Of a stretch of 39,538 nucleotides of DNA, positions 8,111-19,296 are shown piece after piece. The notes under the pieces are model-generated. The model made no database searches, had not been told where the DNA came from, and saw only the letters and a list, made by a program, of their open reading frames with translations. Positions within the stretch are counted from its first letter, which is position 1, and each line of letters opens with the position of its first letter. The stretch lies in NCBI GenBank assembly GCA_021828685.1, contig JAJZDJ010000008.1:1-39538 (forward strand). Direction: 5' to 3'. The stretch is from Actinomycetes bacterium. GTDB taxonomy: Bacteria; Actinomycetota; Acidimicrobiia; Acidimicrobiales; Palsa-688. Position numbers and translations under genes: made by a program.

Positions 8111-8520
8111 TGCTCATCGTCGACGCGGGCCCGCTCTATGCGGCGGCGGCAATAGGTGACCGCAACCACGACCGTAGCGTTGCGCTGCTTTCTGCTGCCG
8201 AGCGGCCGCTCCTCGTTCCGGCACTGGTCGTCACCGAGGTCAGCTACCTACTCGCGGATCGAATCGGTCCTCATGCGGAGTTGGCCTTTGCCCGATCGGT
8301 CGCTGATGGAGAACTTGTCGTCGAGCCGGTTCTCGACTCGGAGTGGGAGAGGATCGCTGACCTTACCAAGCAGTATCTCGACCTTCCGCTCGGGATAGTG
8401 GACGCCTCGGTGGTTACGCTCGCGGAGCGACACCATGTTGACGTGATCGCTACGCTCGACAAGAAGCACTTCTCCGTCGTGCGACCGATGCACACAGCAG
8501 CGTTTACCCTCGTGCCCTGA
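8110..8520 (+). CDS. vapC: PIN-domain ribonuclease toxin (VapC family)
   Basis: This 136-residue PIN domain begins VLIVDAGPLYAAAAIGDRNH. The acidic metal-binding residues are the Asp in IVDAGP, the Glu in VVTEVSYLL, and the Asp residues in PLGIVDASVV and DVIATLDKKHF. VapC toxins are Mg-dependent endonucleases that cut tRNA or rRNA; the target here is unknown. The GTG start overlaps the vapB stop. Length and motifs look intact, so the toxin is probably functional. Confidence 0.9.
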   Translation: MLIVDAGPLYAAAAIGDRNHDRSVALLSAAERPLLVPALVVTEVSYLLADRIGPHAELAFARSVADGELVVEPVLDSEWERIADLTKQYLDLPLGIVDASVVTLAERHHVDVIATLDKKHFSVVRPMHTAAFTLVP

Positions 8521-8830
8521 ACGTGTCGAGCGTCCTCGCATTAAATCTGTGGTTTGTAGGGCGATCGAAATAGGACCGCCCGCCAGGGCGACGCTGCCGG
8601 CTCTCGACGGAGTGCCGTCGTCGAGGGCCTCGACAGGCTTAACCATCCAGACCTGGATGTATCGGGCATCCACCACCCGGGCCAGCCAGTCGCGTAGCCA
8701 TCCTTGTCACGGCCGGACTCCCGAATATTCGTTCTGACTCCTTGGCGGTTTGTGAACAGTTCGAAACGATCCGAGGCACACGTGGATCTCCCTCGGTTGA
8801 CCGCGCAAAGCTTCGATAAGGTTCCGAGCC
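8521..8830. other. Gap between vapC and a membrane protein gene, with a possible gene fragment
   Basis: No complete gene is visible. On the minus strand, about 8700 to 8541, an open stretch reads WLRDWLARVVDARYIQVWMV then KPVEALDDGTPSRAG with good codon bias. It lacks a start codon with an RBS and is preceded by a TGA. It looks like the tail of a lost gene, loosely similar to the C-terminal part of antitoxin-like proteins. That resemblance is weak. Confidence 0.35.
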
Positions 8831-9355
8831 GTGGAGACGACTCCCGCCTCACCCGCCGGGGCAGCGCCGGGCTACATACGCGGAACCTCCCCGCCGTCGA
8901 TCGACGGCCGATGTGTGGCCGCTGTCGCACTGATCCTCGCCACGCTCGCCTTGGCCGCCTTGACTGTGATCCTGGCGTTGTCGGCTGCGCGAGGGAACCC
9001 GGCGAATGCCGCGCTTCGCTCGAGTGGTCGGTCGGTGAAGGCGACAGTCACCGGATGCAGCGCCATCAGCTCGGGGATCGGTCAACTGATCCAGTACTAC
9101 GACTGCAGCGGTTCATTCGTCCTTCGCGGCAAACGCCAGGAGGCGCCGATAAGGGGAGAACGAAACCAACTGCCGGCGGGCACGGTGCTGGACGCCGTAG
9201 CAGCACCGGGTTCCCCCCCGTTGCTGGCCCTGCCTGGTACATTCGACGCGAAGCCGCCGCAGTGGTGGCCGGTCATCGTCTCGGCGGTTGCGACACTCGT
9301 GATGTCAGTGCTCGCCTGGCGGTCGAGCCGGGTCCGTCGATTGGCCCGGATGTAG
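8831..9355 (+). CDS. Two-pass membrane protein of unknown function
   Basis: This 174-residue protein has a hydrophobic segment at about residues 31-52 (AAVALILATLALAALTVILA) and a second at about 143-162 (WWPVIVSAVATLVMSVLAW). An extracytoplasmic domain of about 90 residues lies between them, with two cysteines (VTGCSAISSG and YYDCSGSF) that could form a disulfide. The layout recalls DUF3592-like proteins. The GTG at 8831 has AAGG about 10 nt upstream. Its 3' end overlaps the convergent response regulator gene by 51 bp. Confidence 0.7.
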   Translation: METTPASPAGAAPGYIRGTSPPSIDGRCVAAVALILATLALAALTVILALSAARGNPANAALRSSGRSVKATVTGCSAISSGIGQLIQYYDCSGSFVLRGKRQEAPIRGERNQLPAGTVLDAVAAPGSPPLLALPGTFDAKPPQWWPVIVSAVATLVMSVLAWRSSRVRRLARM

Positions 9356-10042
9356 CAGCCCCATCTCGTAGGCGGCGATGACGGCCTGAACCCGGTCTCT
9401 CAGCCCGAGCTTGGTGAGGACGTGGGAGACGTGCGTCTTGACCGTCGCCTCCGAAATGTAGAGGTCCGCCGCAATCTCAGCGTTCGACCGGCCAGTCGCA
9501 ACTAACCTCAGCACTTCCACTTCTCTGTCGGTCAAAGTGTCCCAGCCCTGCGGAGACGTGGGCGGCCGGCCCGGCATGGAGGTCAGCGACGGCAAGAGCC
9601 GTTCAATGAGGCGGGTCGTCACCGACGGGGACAGTAGGGCGTCACCTCCGGCGACCACCCGAACCGCATGAAGAAGTTCGTCCGGCGTCGCATCCTTTAG
9701 CAAGAAGCCCGAAGCTCCCGCGCCGAGAGCAGCAGTCACATAATCGTCGAGCGCGAACGTGGTGAGGATAAGGATCTTCGAGTCGGGACTGTCGCGGCGC
9801 GCCAGCCTCGTCGCTTCGATGCCGTCAAGGACGGGCATCCGGATGTCCATCAGCACTACGTCGGGCGCCGCCTCCGCGATGACCGCCAGCGCCGCTTGCC
9901 CGTCGCCTGCCTCGCCGACCACTTCTACGTCATCGTGTGCCGACAGAATCATCGAGAACCCCTGGCGGATGAGAGGCTGGTCGTCGACGACCACCACCCG
10001 GATGGGACTATGGCGTTCAAACGACGATGGGCCGTCAGTCAC
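9305..10042 (-). CDS. NarL/LuxR-family response regulator
   Basis: This 245-residue protein has a receiver domain (IRVVVVDDQPLIRQGFSMIL) with phosphoacceptor Asp66 in VVLMDIRMP, and a C-terminal LuxR-type HTH (LTDREVEVLRLVATGRSNAE, then EATVKTHVSHVLTKLG). The GTG start at 10042 overlaps the kinase stop by four bases (GTGA), with AGGGG upstream. It is the last gene of an ABC ATPase, permease, kinase, regulator operon and probably controls that operon in response to envelope stress or an antimicrobial compound (inference from LiaRS-like systems). Confidence 0.93.
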   Translation of the reverse strand: MTDGPSSFERHSPIRVVVVDDQPLIRQGFSMILSAHDDVEVVGEAGDGQAALAVIAEAAPDVVLMDIRMPVLDGIEATRLARRDSPDSKILILTTFALDDYVTAALGAGASGFLLKDATPDELLHAVRVVAGGDALLSPSVTTRLIERLLPSLTSMPGRPPTSPQGWDTLTDREVEVLRLVATGRSNAEIAADLYISEATVKTHVSHVLTKLGLRDRVQAVIAAYEMGLLHPGQSTDPARPPGEH

Positions 10043-11358
10043 GGCTCGGCCCCTGATGCCAGTGGAAATGACGCGAGGACCTCCCACCCGTGGCATCCCG
10101 GGTTGGTGTCCGAGTCCGCTGACGTAGTGGTCGACGCCGCAGCTATGCCTGCAGCCGGCTGGGTGTCGAGCGGGCCGGCGTGCAGACGGCCGTGAGCGAG
10201 TGTCGCCCGCTCCGCCATCCCTACGAGGCCATGGCCGTGAGCCGGGTCCGACCTCCTAACCTCCGGACTCCCCACCGAGGGCGCAGGGCCGTTCCTGACG
10301 GACAGGGTCAAAAGACCTTGCCTGACTTCAACGACGACACGCGTGAAGGCGCCAGGGGCGTGCTTGATGACGTTCGTCAGCGCTTCCTGAACGATCCGGT
10401 AGACGGAAAGCGACACGACTGGCGGGACGATCTCTTCCCGCCAGTCCTCGAGCAACGTGACCGGAAGGCCCGCCGCTCGTGCCCGGTCCACCAGCGACGC
10501 AAGCTGGCCCAGGGCCGGCTGGGGTGACCGAGGGGCCTCAGAGGCCTCAGAGCCCGAGGAGACTGAGGACTCCACCCCGGCAGGTTCAGGCGTCTGCGCC
10601 TCGGCGACGCGCAGCGCGCCAAGCATGTCTCTAAGCTCGGCCATAGCGGCGCGTCCGCCCTCGATCATTGCGTCGAGCACGGGCCGCGTCGGGTGCTCCG
10701 CAGGCAGGTTCTCCCGGACGGCGCCGGCCTGCACCACGAGAAGACTGACGTGGTGGGCGACGACGTCGTGGAGCTCGCGTGCGATACGGACCCGCTCCTC
10801 GGCCACGGCCCGGGCAGCTCCCCAACGTTGTTCGCGTTCGGCGTGCTCGGCGCGCTCGCGAAACCCTTGAAGCATGGACCGCTGATAGCGCACCGAGATG
10901 CCTACAGCGACGGCGCAGCTGAGGAGGGCGATTACCGGGACGAGACTTCCGAGATCGACGAGAAAAGGTCTGTCCCCGGCGAACGTGAGTACGCCGATAG
11001 CCACTTCCGAGCCGGCGGTGAGTGTAATCGACGCCCGTGGCGCTTCGATGCTTGCAACGTTGTAAATCGCAAGGACCACGAGGAAGATCGAACCGTGGCT
11101 CGGGAAGGTGCTCGTCAATACCGTGGTGCAAGCCGCGACCGACACCACAAATGCAAGGACCGCCCTCGGCCAACGCCGCCGGAGGAGAAGGACGAGCGCT
11201 CCGGCGACGTTGAGCCCAGCCGCAACTGCAGTGCTGGCTTTCGGCTCGACGGCTACCGCTGTCGTCAGCGAGCCTGCGATGACCCCGGCGACGGCCAGCC
11301 ACGCGACCAAGGTCACCGCCCGGCGCCACCACCACGGCGACGCAACCACGACAGCCAT
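10039..11358 (-). CDS. Sensor histidine kinase, HisKA_3 (NarL-partner) type
   Basis: This 439-residue protein starts with 5-6 membrane segments (residues about 12-160) and very short loops, an intramembrane-sensing layout. The HisKA_3 dimerisation domain carries ARELHDVVAHHVSLLVVQAG with His197. The ATPase domain has EALTNVIKHAPG and GHGLVGMAERATLAHG. A low-complexity Ala/Thr/Ser insertion sits near the C-terminus between the last two strands. The ATG at 11358 is preceded by CGGGG at a good distance. The frame is open further upstream into the permease gene, so a longer N-terminus is possible. It is coupled to the response regulator. Confidence 0.88.
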   Translation of the reverse strand: MAVVVASPWWWRRAVTLVAWLAVAGVIAGSLTTAVAVEPKASTAVAAGLNVAGALVLLLRRRWPRAVLAFVVSVAACTTVLTSTFPSHGSIFLVVLAIYNVASIEAPRASITLTAGSEVAIGVLTFAGDRPFLVDLGSLVPVIALLSCAVAVGISVRYQRSMLQGFRERAEHAEREQRWGAARAVAEERVRIARELHDVVAHHVSLLVVQAGAVRENLPAEHPTRPVLDAMIEGGRAAMAELRDMLGALRVAEAQTPEPAGVESSVSSGSEASEAPRSPQPALGQLASLVDRARAAGLPVTLLEDWREEIVPPVVSLSVYRIVQEALTNVIKHAPGAFTRVVVEVRQGLLTLSVRNGPAPSVGSPEVRRSDPAHGHGLVGMAERATLAHGRLHAGPLDTQPAAGIAAASTTTSADSDTNPGCHGWEVLASFPLASGAEP

Positions 11359-11453
11359 GGCGCCCCGGACCTCGGCGGTCCCGGGGGAGGGGGCGGACCC
11401 AGCAGTAACGGGGAGTGCTCCGGTCCCCGGGGAAGACGGTTTAGCCGCCGTGA

Positions 11454-12293
11454 TCAGGCGTCGCGGCGCACTAGGTTCCACTGTGCGAACCCGAACACCA
11501 CCGCCGTGAATACGACGAGTACCGCGAATCCTGCCCATGCACTAAGAGTATGGGCACCGCCGTGCGTGGCGAACACCTGACTCCCCGCCTGGGTCGGCCA
11601 CCATTCGGTGATTGCGTTGCTCCAAGATGCCGGTAGGGCCTGGACGAGACCCGGGAGAACGAACAGGAGCGCGACCATCGCCGATATCCCCGCAGCGGTG
11701 TTGCGAACCAGGGTGCCGATACCGACCGACAGCAAGCCGATTACCGCCAGGTACAAGCCGGCCCCGACGACCGCGCGAAGGACACCAGGCTGGCCGAGCG
11801 TCGCATGGGGAGCCGAGGAGCCGATCGCGGCCTGACCGAGAAGGAAAGCGGCGAAGGCGGTCACCTCCCCGACTACGAGTGCCGTCGCCCCGAAGACCGC
11901 CGCCTTCGCTGCGAGAAATCGACGCCTCGTCGGCACCGCAGCTAGGGACGTGCGGATGAGCCCCGTGCCGTACTCGGAGGTGATCACGAGTATGCCAAGC
12001 ACGGCGATCGCCAGCTGGGCTATAACCAACGCGCGGAAGCTGACCGATGTCGGATCCCAACTGAGCCTGAGCTGTTGGCGGGACGAGTAGCGAGACGCCG
12101 CCAGGTCCGAGATCAACGTCCCGACGCCTACTCCGAGCAGGACGGTCACCGCCAAGGTGATCCACGTCGATCGGACGCTCGTGAGCTTGACCCATTCGGA
12201 GCGCATCACATCGCGAAGGCTTGCCGGGCGATATGTCCCGGTCCCGTCGCGGCGCTCCGCGATCGGACTTGTGGAGTTAACTATTGTGCTCAT
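11454..12293 (-). CDS. ABC-2 type transporter permease
   Basis: This 279-residue protein has about six membrane segments. It begins with a cytosolic stretch ending in LRDVMRSEWVKLTSVRSTW, the usual start of actinobacterial ABC-2 permeases, and ends FGFAQWNLVRRDA. The ATG follows AAGGAG by 8 nt. The ATPase gene ends 15 nt upstream and the kinase follows, so the four genes form one operon. The cargo is unknown; lipid or peptide antibiotic export is usual for such systems. Confidence 0.9.
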   Translation of the reverse strand: MSTIVNSTSPIAERRDGTGTYRPASLRDVMRSEWVKLTSVRSTWITLAVTVLLGVGVGTLISDLAASRYSSRQQLRLSWDPTSVSFRALVIAQLAIAVLGILVITSEYGTGLIRTSLAAVPTRRRFLAAKAAVFGATALVVGEVTAFAAFLLGQAAIGSSAPHATLGQPGVLRAVVGAGLYLAVIGLLSVGIGTLVRNTAAGISAMVALLFVLPGLVQALPASWSNAITEWWPTQAGSQVFATHGGAHTLSAWAGFAVLVVFTAVVFGFAQWNLVRRDA

Positions 12294-12308
12294 CGGTAGA
12301 TCTCCTTC

Positions 12309-13232
12309 CTAGGCTTCTGAATGCTGACGGACGGACGCGACGTAGTCGACGCTGTCACGGGTGAGTTCCATGAACGCCTCCTCGAGGGAGGCGCGAAGCG
12401 GGGTCAGCTCGTCGAGGACGATCCTCGCGTCAAGGGCGACCTCCCCTATCCTTTCGATACCGGGCCCGGCGCATATGAGACCGCCGCTGTCGCCTGGGCG
12501 GACGGTGAGACCCGCTTCGACAAGGCGCGATGCGAGGGCTGCGTCGTCGCGGCTTCTCACCAAGGTCTGCTCGCTGGATCCCGCGTCGATGAACTCCGCC
12601 ATAGACGTGTCGGCGATCAGACGTCCGCGCCCGATGACTATCAGGTGATCGGCCGTGAGAGCCATCTCGCTCATGAGGTGGCTCGATACGAGCACGGTCC
12701 TGCCCTGCGATGCCAGGTCGCGCATCAGCTGCCGGATCCATTGGATCCCTTCAGGATCGAGCCCGTTGACGGGTTCGTCGAACATCACGATGGCAGGGTC
12801 GCCTAGCAGGGCGGCCGCTACACCCAGGCGCTGGCTCATCCCCAACGAGAACCCCCCGGCTCGCCGTCCTGCGACCCCTTGGAGGCCCACCATCTGCAGT
12901 ACTTCTGCAACCCGGCCCGCCGGCAGTCCGTTGCTCAGCGCCAAGGCCTGCAGGTGCTTGGCAGCGCTCCTTCCCCCGTGCAGCGCTTTGGCGTCGAGCA
13001 GGGCCCCGACCTCCCTGAGTGGGACGGGAAGGTCCTGGTACCGACGGCCGTTGACGCTGACGTTCCCGCTTGTGGGGACGTCGAGGCCGAGTATGGCCCT
13101 CATCGTGGTCGTCTTGCCGGCACCGTTCGGACCCAGGAACCCTGTTACGCGGCCTGGTTCCACGGTAAAAGAAAGGTCGTCAACCGCTACGGTCGGCCCG
13201 TAGCGTTTCGTCAGATGTGAAACCTCGATCAT
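12309..13232 (-). CDS. ABC transporter ATP-binding protein
   Basis: This 307-residue protein has Walker A GPNGAGKTT, signature SLGMSQRLGVAAALL, Walker B AIVMFDEPVNGLDPEG and the switch His in VLVSSHLMSEM. The C-terminal extension of about 85 residues is typical of the DrrA/BcrA-like group that works with ABC-2 permeases. The ATG at 13232 follows GAGGTG. It is the first gene of the operon, and a palindrome lies 28 nt upstream. Confidence 0.94.
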   Translation of the reverse strand: MIEVSHLTKRYGPTVAVDDLSFTVEPGRVTGFLGPNGAGKTTTMRAILGLDVPTSGNVSVNGRRYQDLPVPLREVGALLDAKALHGGRSAAKHLQALALSNGLPAGRVAEVLQMVGLQGVAGRRAGGFSLGMSQRLGVAAALLGDPAIVMFDEPVNGLDPEGIQWIRQLMRDLASQGRTVLVSSHLMSEMALTADHLIVIGRGRLIADTSMAEFIDAGSSEQTLVRSRDDAALASRLVEAGLTVRPGDSGGLICAGPGIERIGEVALDARIVLDELTPLRASLEEAFMELTRDSVDYVASVRQHSEA

Positions 13233-13260
13233 CGTCACCTCGATATCTCTTGTCGATGAT

Positions 13261-13280
13261 CCAATTGTCGGCCGAATTGG
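13261..13280. promoter_or_regulatory. Palindrome upstream of the ABC-kinase operon (operator candidate)
   Basis: CCAATT and AATTGG frame an 8-nt GTCGGCCG core, making an imperfect 20-bp palindrome 28 nt upstream of the ATPase ATG. It is the best candidate binding site for the response regulator encoded at the end of the same operon. Confidence 0.5.
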
Positions 13281-13373
13281 GTTTGAGCACATCGGGCGTC
13301 AGACTGATTTGCGAAGTCATCCTCAAGTCGTAGGCGGCCGACCTCGACCTAGTCCTCTGTTATGAGCAGCCTG

Positions 13374-15621
<2,248 letters not shown>

Positions 15622-15627
15622 GCTCTA

Positions 15628-15633
15628 AGGCTA
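15628..15633 (-). promoter_or_regulatory. Leaderless -10 box of lysC
   Basis: TAGCCT on the minus strand lies 6 nt before the lysC ATG (15621); no SD sequence is present between them. Confidence 0.6.
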
Positions 15634-15665
15634 CCAGCGCAGGGCGCCCCGCCCCGAAACAGGGC

Positions 15666-15671
15666 TAACCT
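15666..15671 (+). promoter_or_regulatory. -10 box of the mannosyltransferase gene
   Basis: TAACCT lies 6 nt before a TTG (15678) and 12 nt before the ATG (15684). It and the lysC -10 box are back to back, 32 nt apart, forming a compact divergent promoter region. Confidence 0.5.
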
Positions 15672-15683
15672 CGCATCTTGCCT

Positions 15684-16493
15684 ATGGTAACTCCACGAGC
15701 CAACAGGAGCGCCAGGTGCGGTCGGTCGATAGTCGTCCTTCCCACCTACAACGAGGTCGACAACGTCGAGTCGATGCTGGCCGGGCTCGGCCTCGTCGAT
15801 AAGTCCAGGCGGGAGTCGGGCCCGGCGGGCGCGACTCTCGACGTGGTGGTCGTGGACGACTCGAGCCCCGACGGCACCGCCGACCGGGTGAAGCTCCTCG
15901 GCGAGGAGCACCGGCCGGGGATGGTCAACCTGGTGATGCGACCCCGGCCGACGGGCCTCGCCGCCGCCTACCGGGACGGCTTCGAGTGGGCTCTCGAGCG
16001 CGGCTACGACGCCGTCGTGCAAATGGACGCCGACGGCTCCCATCCGACGGCCGTAGTGCCTTCGCTCCTCGGCGCCCTCGACGCAGGTGCGGACCTGGCG
16101 CTCGGCGCACGCTACATACCGGGCGGGAGCACAGATGCGAACTGGGCATGGCACCGAAAGGCGCTCTCGGTCGCAGGAAACACGTACGCCCGGATCCTCC
16201 TCGGTTTGCCCTATCGGGATCTCACCGGTGGCTTCAAGGCGTGGCGAAGCGACCTTCTCGGCGCGATCTCCCCGGTCGGCGGCGACCTCTCCGGCTACGC
16301 CTTCCAGATACACACCACCTACGCCGCCCACCGCCTCGGCGCCCGAATCGTGGAGGTCCCTTTCCGGTTCAAAGAGCGGGTGCACGGCACATCCAAGATG
16401 CATGGGCGGATCGTCTCCGAAGGGGTTAGCGCCGTCGTGGCTATGCGCTTCAAGCCCCCGAACTCAGCTGAGTGGGATCCCGAGTCAAGGTAA
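15684..16493 (+). CDS. Polyprenol-phosphate mannosyltransferase (Ppm/DPM1 family)
   Basis: This GT2 glycosyltransferase of about 270 residues transfers a sugar, usually mannose from GDP-mannose, to polyprenol phosphate, feeding lipoglycan or protein O-mannosylation. It shows SIVVLPTYNEVDNVESMLAG, the acidic VVVVDDSSPDGTAD and QMDADGSH motifs, and the DPM1-like DLTGGFKAWRSDLL. There is no C-terminal membrane domain, so it is a soluble DPM1-like form. The ATG at 15684 is chosen over a TTG at 15678, which sits at the exact leaderless spacing from a TAACCT box. The donor sugar is inferred from the family. Confidence 0.88.
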   Translation: MVTPRANRSARCGRSIVVLPTYNEVDNVESMLAGLGLVDKSRRESGPAGATLDVVVVDDSSPDGTADRVKLLGEEHRPGMVNLVMRPRPTGLAAAYRDGFEWALERGYDAVVQMDADGSHPTAVVPSLLGALDAGADLALGARYIPGGSTDANWAWHRKALSVAGNTYARILLGLPYRDLTGGFKAWRSDLLGAISPVGGDLSGYAFQIHTTYAAHRLGARIVEVPFRFKERVHGTSKMHGRIVSEGVSAVVAMRFKPPNSAEWDPESR

Positions 16494-16496
16494 CCT
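16491..16496 (+). promoter_or_regulatory. Leaderless -10 box of the adenine deaminase gene
   Basis: TAACCT overlaps the stop codon of the upstream gene and lies 6 nt before the deaminase ATG (16503). It suggests that the deaminase has its own promoter, although it sits just 9 nt after the previous gene. Confidence 0.55.
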
Positions 16497-16502
16497 CAAC
16501 CG

Positions 16503-17498
16503 ATGAGCGGGGCCGCTGTGATTCCCAAAGCCGAGTTGCACATCCATATCGAGGGCACGCTCGAAGCGGAAATGGTGTTCGACATGGCGTCACGCAATAG
16601 GGTGTCGCTGCCCTTCGCCGACGTCGAGGACCTGAGAGCCCGCTATGCGTTCTCCGATCTCGGATCTTTCCTGGAGCTGTACTACTCCTGCATGGCTGTA
16701 CTTCGAAGGGAGGAGGATTTCGCCGACCTGGCAAACGCCTATTTGGCGCGCGCCTCAAGTGAGGGCGTGCGCCATGCGGAGATATTCTTCGACCCCCAGG
16801 CGCATATGGCCCGGGGGGTCCCGCTCGGTGTCGTCGTGGACGGGCTGAGCGCAGCGCTCGGCGCGAGCGCCAGCCGCTACGGCATGTCGTCCGGCCTGAT
16901 CGCCTGCTTTCTTCGGGACCTGGGGCCCCAGGCGGCGATGGATACTTTCGACCAACTCCTCGCGCACTCAAGCCCGATAATCGGGATCGGGCTTGACTCG
17001 GCGGAGGTCGGGTACCCACCAGCTATGTTCACTGACGTATACGCAAGGGCAAGGGCCGTTGGGCTTCATTGCGTGGCCCACGCCGGCGAGGAGGGCCCAC
17101 CGGAGTACGTCCGCCAAGCACTGGATGTCCTGCACGTCGAGCGGATCGACCACGGTGTTCGTTCGCTGGAGGATCCGGCTTTGGTTGCGAGGCTCGTCGA
17201 CGACCAGATTCCGCTCACCGTCTGTCCCCTCTCGAACGTCCGGCTGAAAGTCGTCGGGCGAATGGAGGATCATCCGATCGCGGGGATGCTCGACGCAGGT
17301 ATCGCCGTCACGGTAAACTCCGACGACCCCGCATACTTCGGCGGCTACGTCGGGGAGAACTATTCGGCTGTCGCAGACGGGGTGGGATTCGACGGCGAGT
17401 CTCTGCGAAAGCTGGCTCGCAACTCCTTCGACGCGGCGTTCATCGACCACTCGCTCCGGCAGCGCTACGTAGATGAGTTGGACGGAGCCGTTGGCTAA
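16503..17498 (+). CDS. Adenine deaminase (adenosine deaminase superfamily)
   Basis: This 331-residue metallohydrolase has zinc ligands in AELHIHIEG (His13, His15), the active-site VAHAGEEGPPEYV, ERIDHGVR and TVNSDDPAYF. The pattern GIGLDSAEVGYPPAMF together with HAGEEGPPEYV is typical of the Aah1-type adenine deaminases rather than true adenosine deaminases. It converts adenine to hypoxanthine in purine salvage. The enzyme could still prefer adenosine; substrate choice is inferred from motif similarity. Confidence 0.85.
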   Translation: MSGAAVIPKAELHIHIEGTLEAEMVFDMASRNRVSLPFADVEDLRARYAFSDLGSFLELYYSCMAVLRREEDFADLANAYLARASSEGVRHAEIFFDPQAHMARGVPLGVVVDGLSAALGASASRYGMSSGLIACFLRDLGPQAAMDTFDQLLAHSSPIIGIGLDSAEVGYPPAMFTDVYARARAVGLHCVAHAGEEGPPEYVRQALDVLHVERIDHGVRSLEDPALVARLVDDQIPLTVCPLSNVRLKVVGRMEDHPIAGMLDAGIAVTVNSDDPAYFGGYVGENYSAVADGVGFDGESLRKLARNSFDAAFIDHSLRQRYVDELDGAVG

Positions 17499-17559
17499 GG
17501 TTACCGCGCCCGCAAACGCCGGACGCGAACCGGAGAACACTGAACCAGGGGGAGACTTC

Positions 17560-19272
17560 TTGACGATCGATCCGCACTCAGACGACTGGCATCGCTACGT
17601 CGGCTACCAGATATACCCGCGAAGCTTCGCCGACTCCAACGCGGACGGGATAGGGGACCTTCCGGGCGTGCTCCGCCACGTCGATCACCTCGAACGACTC
17701 GGGGTCGATTTCGTTTGGATGTCGCCCGTGTACCGCTCGCCTATGGACGACAACGGCTACGACATCAGCGACTACTACGACATCGACCCGAGTTTTGGCA
17801 CTTTGAGTGACCTGGATGACCTTGTGGATGCGCTGCACTCGCGCGGCATACGGCTGATGATGGACCTCGTCGTCAATCACAGTTCCGACGAGCACCCGTG
17901 GTTCCTCGCCTCGCGGTCGTCGCGCGAGGATCCCAAACGCGACTGGTATTACTGGAGGGACCCCCGCCCCGGGTGCGTCGGCGGCCGCCCGGGATCGGAG
18001 CCGAACAACTGGGCTTCGCGTTTCTCGGGTTCGGCGTGGGAGTGGGACGAGACGACAGAGCAGTACTATCTGCATCTTTTTTCCAAAAAACAACCGGATC
18101 TCAACTGGGAAAAGCCCGAACTGCGAGCCGAGGTCTACTCGATGATGCGCTGGTGGCTCGACCGTGGCGTCGACGGGTTCCGCATGGACGTGATCAGCAT
18201 GTTGAGCAAGCACCCCGACATGCCCGACGTGGCGCCTGCCCCAGGCTCGCCGTACGGACCGGGGGACCGCTACTACCTGAGCCGGCCCCGCACGCACGAG
18301 TTCATCCAGGAGATGAACCGCGAGGTGTTCGCCAGCAGGCCGGGGCATGTGCTTAGCGTCGGGGAAACTCCGAGGGTGACGGTCGAGGACGCGGCCCTTT
18401 TCTGCGATCCCGACCGTGGGGAACTGGACATGGTGTTCTCCTTCGAGCATGTGATGGTCGACTTCGTCGCACACCGCTACGACCGGATACCGCTGGAGCT
18501 TCCCCGGCTCAAATCCGTCATGGCTTCCTGGCAGGAAGGCTGCGGCGGCAAAGTGTGGAACTCGCTTTACCTCGGCAATCACGACCAGCCGCGCTCGCTG
18601 TCACGCTTCGGCGACGACGGCGCGCACCGCGTAGCTTCAGCCAAGACGCTGGCGACCGTCTTGCACCTTCACCGCGGCACGCCGTATATCTATCAGGGCG
18701 ACGAGATTGGGATGGCAAACGCGCCGTTCTCTTCGATCGACGACTTCCGAGATGTCGAGGTCCTCAACTTCTACGCGATCGAAAAAGCAAAAGCCGACAC
18801 CGACATGGCGGCGCTCGAAGCCGCGATGTTCGAGCGCAGCCGCGACCAGGGCCGCACGCCCATGCAGTGGGACAGCTCGCCCGCTGGCGGTTTCAGCACT
18901 GTGGAGCCTTGGATCATGGTCAACCCCGACTTCTCCGAAGTCAACGTGGCGGCGCAGTCGGAGGATCCGGACTCTGTCATGTCGCACTACATCCGCCTGA
19001 TCGAGCTTCGCCACGCGGACCCGGTAGTCACCGACGGCGATTTCACGCTCTTGCTCGAGGAGCACCCGAACCTGTGGTGCTTCACCCGCACAAGCAGCGA
19101 CGGGCAGCTTCTGGTCGCAGCCAACTTCTCCGCTGTCGTCGAGCACGCCGAGATTCCTGTCGACGACGGCTGGTCGAAGGCTACGGTAGTAATCTCGAAT
19201 ATGGCAGACCCGCCGCGAGGCGGACCGTCGGTGACGCTTCGTGCTTGGGAGTCGGTGGTCTGGCGTCGCTGA
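17560..19272 (+). CDS. GH13 alpha-glucosidase (oligo-1,6-glucosidase type)
   Basis: This 570-residue glycoside hydrolase hydrolyses alpha-linked glucosides such as isomaltose, maltose or sucrose. It shows YQIYPRSFADSNADGIGDL, the DLVVNHSSDEHPWF region, nucleophile Asp in GVDGFRMDVISM, acid Glu in LSVGETP and the transition-state Asp in LGNHDQPRSLSRFG. QGDEIGMAN and RTPMQWD place it in the GH13_31 group. The TTG at 17560 is preferred because GGGGGAGA lies directly upstream; an in-frame ATG at 17473 overlaps the deaminase gene and lacks an SD sequence. No signal peptide is seen, so it acts in the cytosol on imported sugars. Confidence 0.92.
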   Translation: MTIDPHSDDWHRYVGYQIYPRSFADSNADGIGDLPGVLRHVDHLERLGVDFVWMSPVYRSPMDDNGYDISDYYDIDPSFGTLSDLDDLVDALHSRGIRLMMDLVVNHSSDEHPWFLASRSSREDPKRDWYYWRDPRPGCVGGRPGSEPNNWASRFSGSAWEWDETTEQYYLHLFSKKQPDLNWEKPELRAEVYSMMRWWLDRGVDGFRMDVISMLSKHPDMPDVAPAPGSPYGPGDRYYLSRPRTHEFIQEMNREVFASRPGHVLSVGETPRVTVEDAALFCDPDRGELDMVFSFEHVMVDFVAHRYDRIPLELPRLKSVMASWQEGCGGKVWNSLYLGNHDQPRSLSRFGDDGAHRVASAKTLATVLHLHRGTPYIYQGDEIGMANAPFSSIDDFRDVEVLNFYAIEKAKADTDMAALEAAMFERSRDQGRTPMQWDSSPAGGFSTVEPWIMVNPDFSEVNVAAQSEDPDSVMSHYIRLIELRHADPVVTDGDFTLLLEEHPNLWCFTRTSSDGQLLVAANFSAVVEHAEIPVDDGWSKATVVISNMADPPRGGPSVTLRAWESVVWRR

Positions 19273-19296
19273 GCGGGCGCAGCGTGGCAGACTCTG

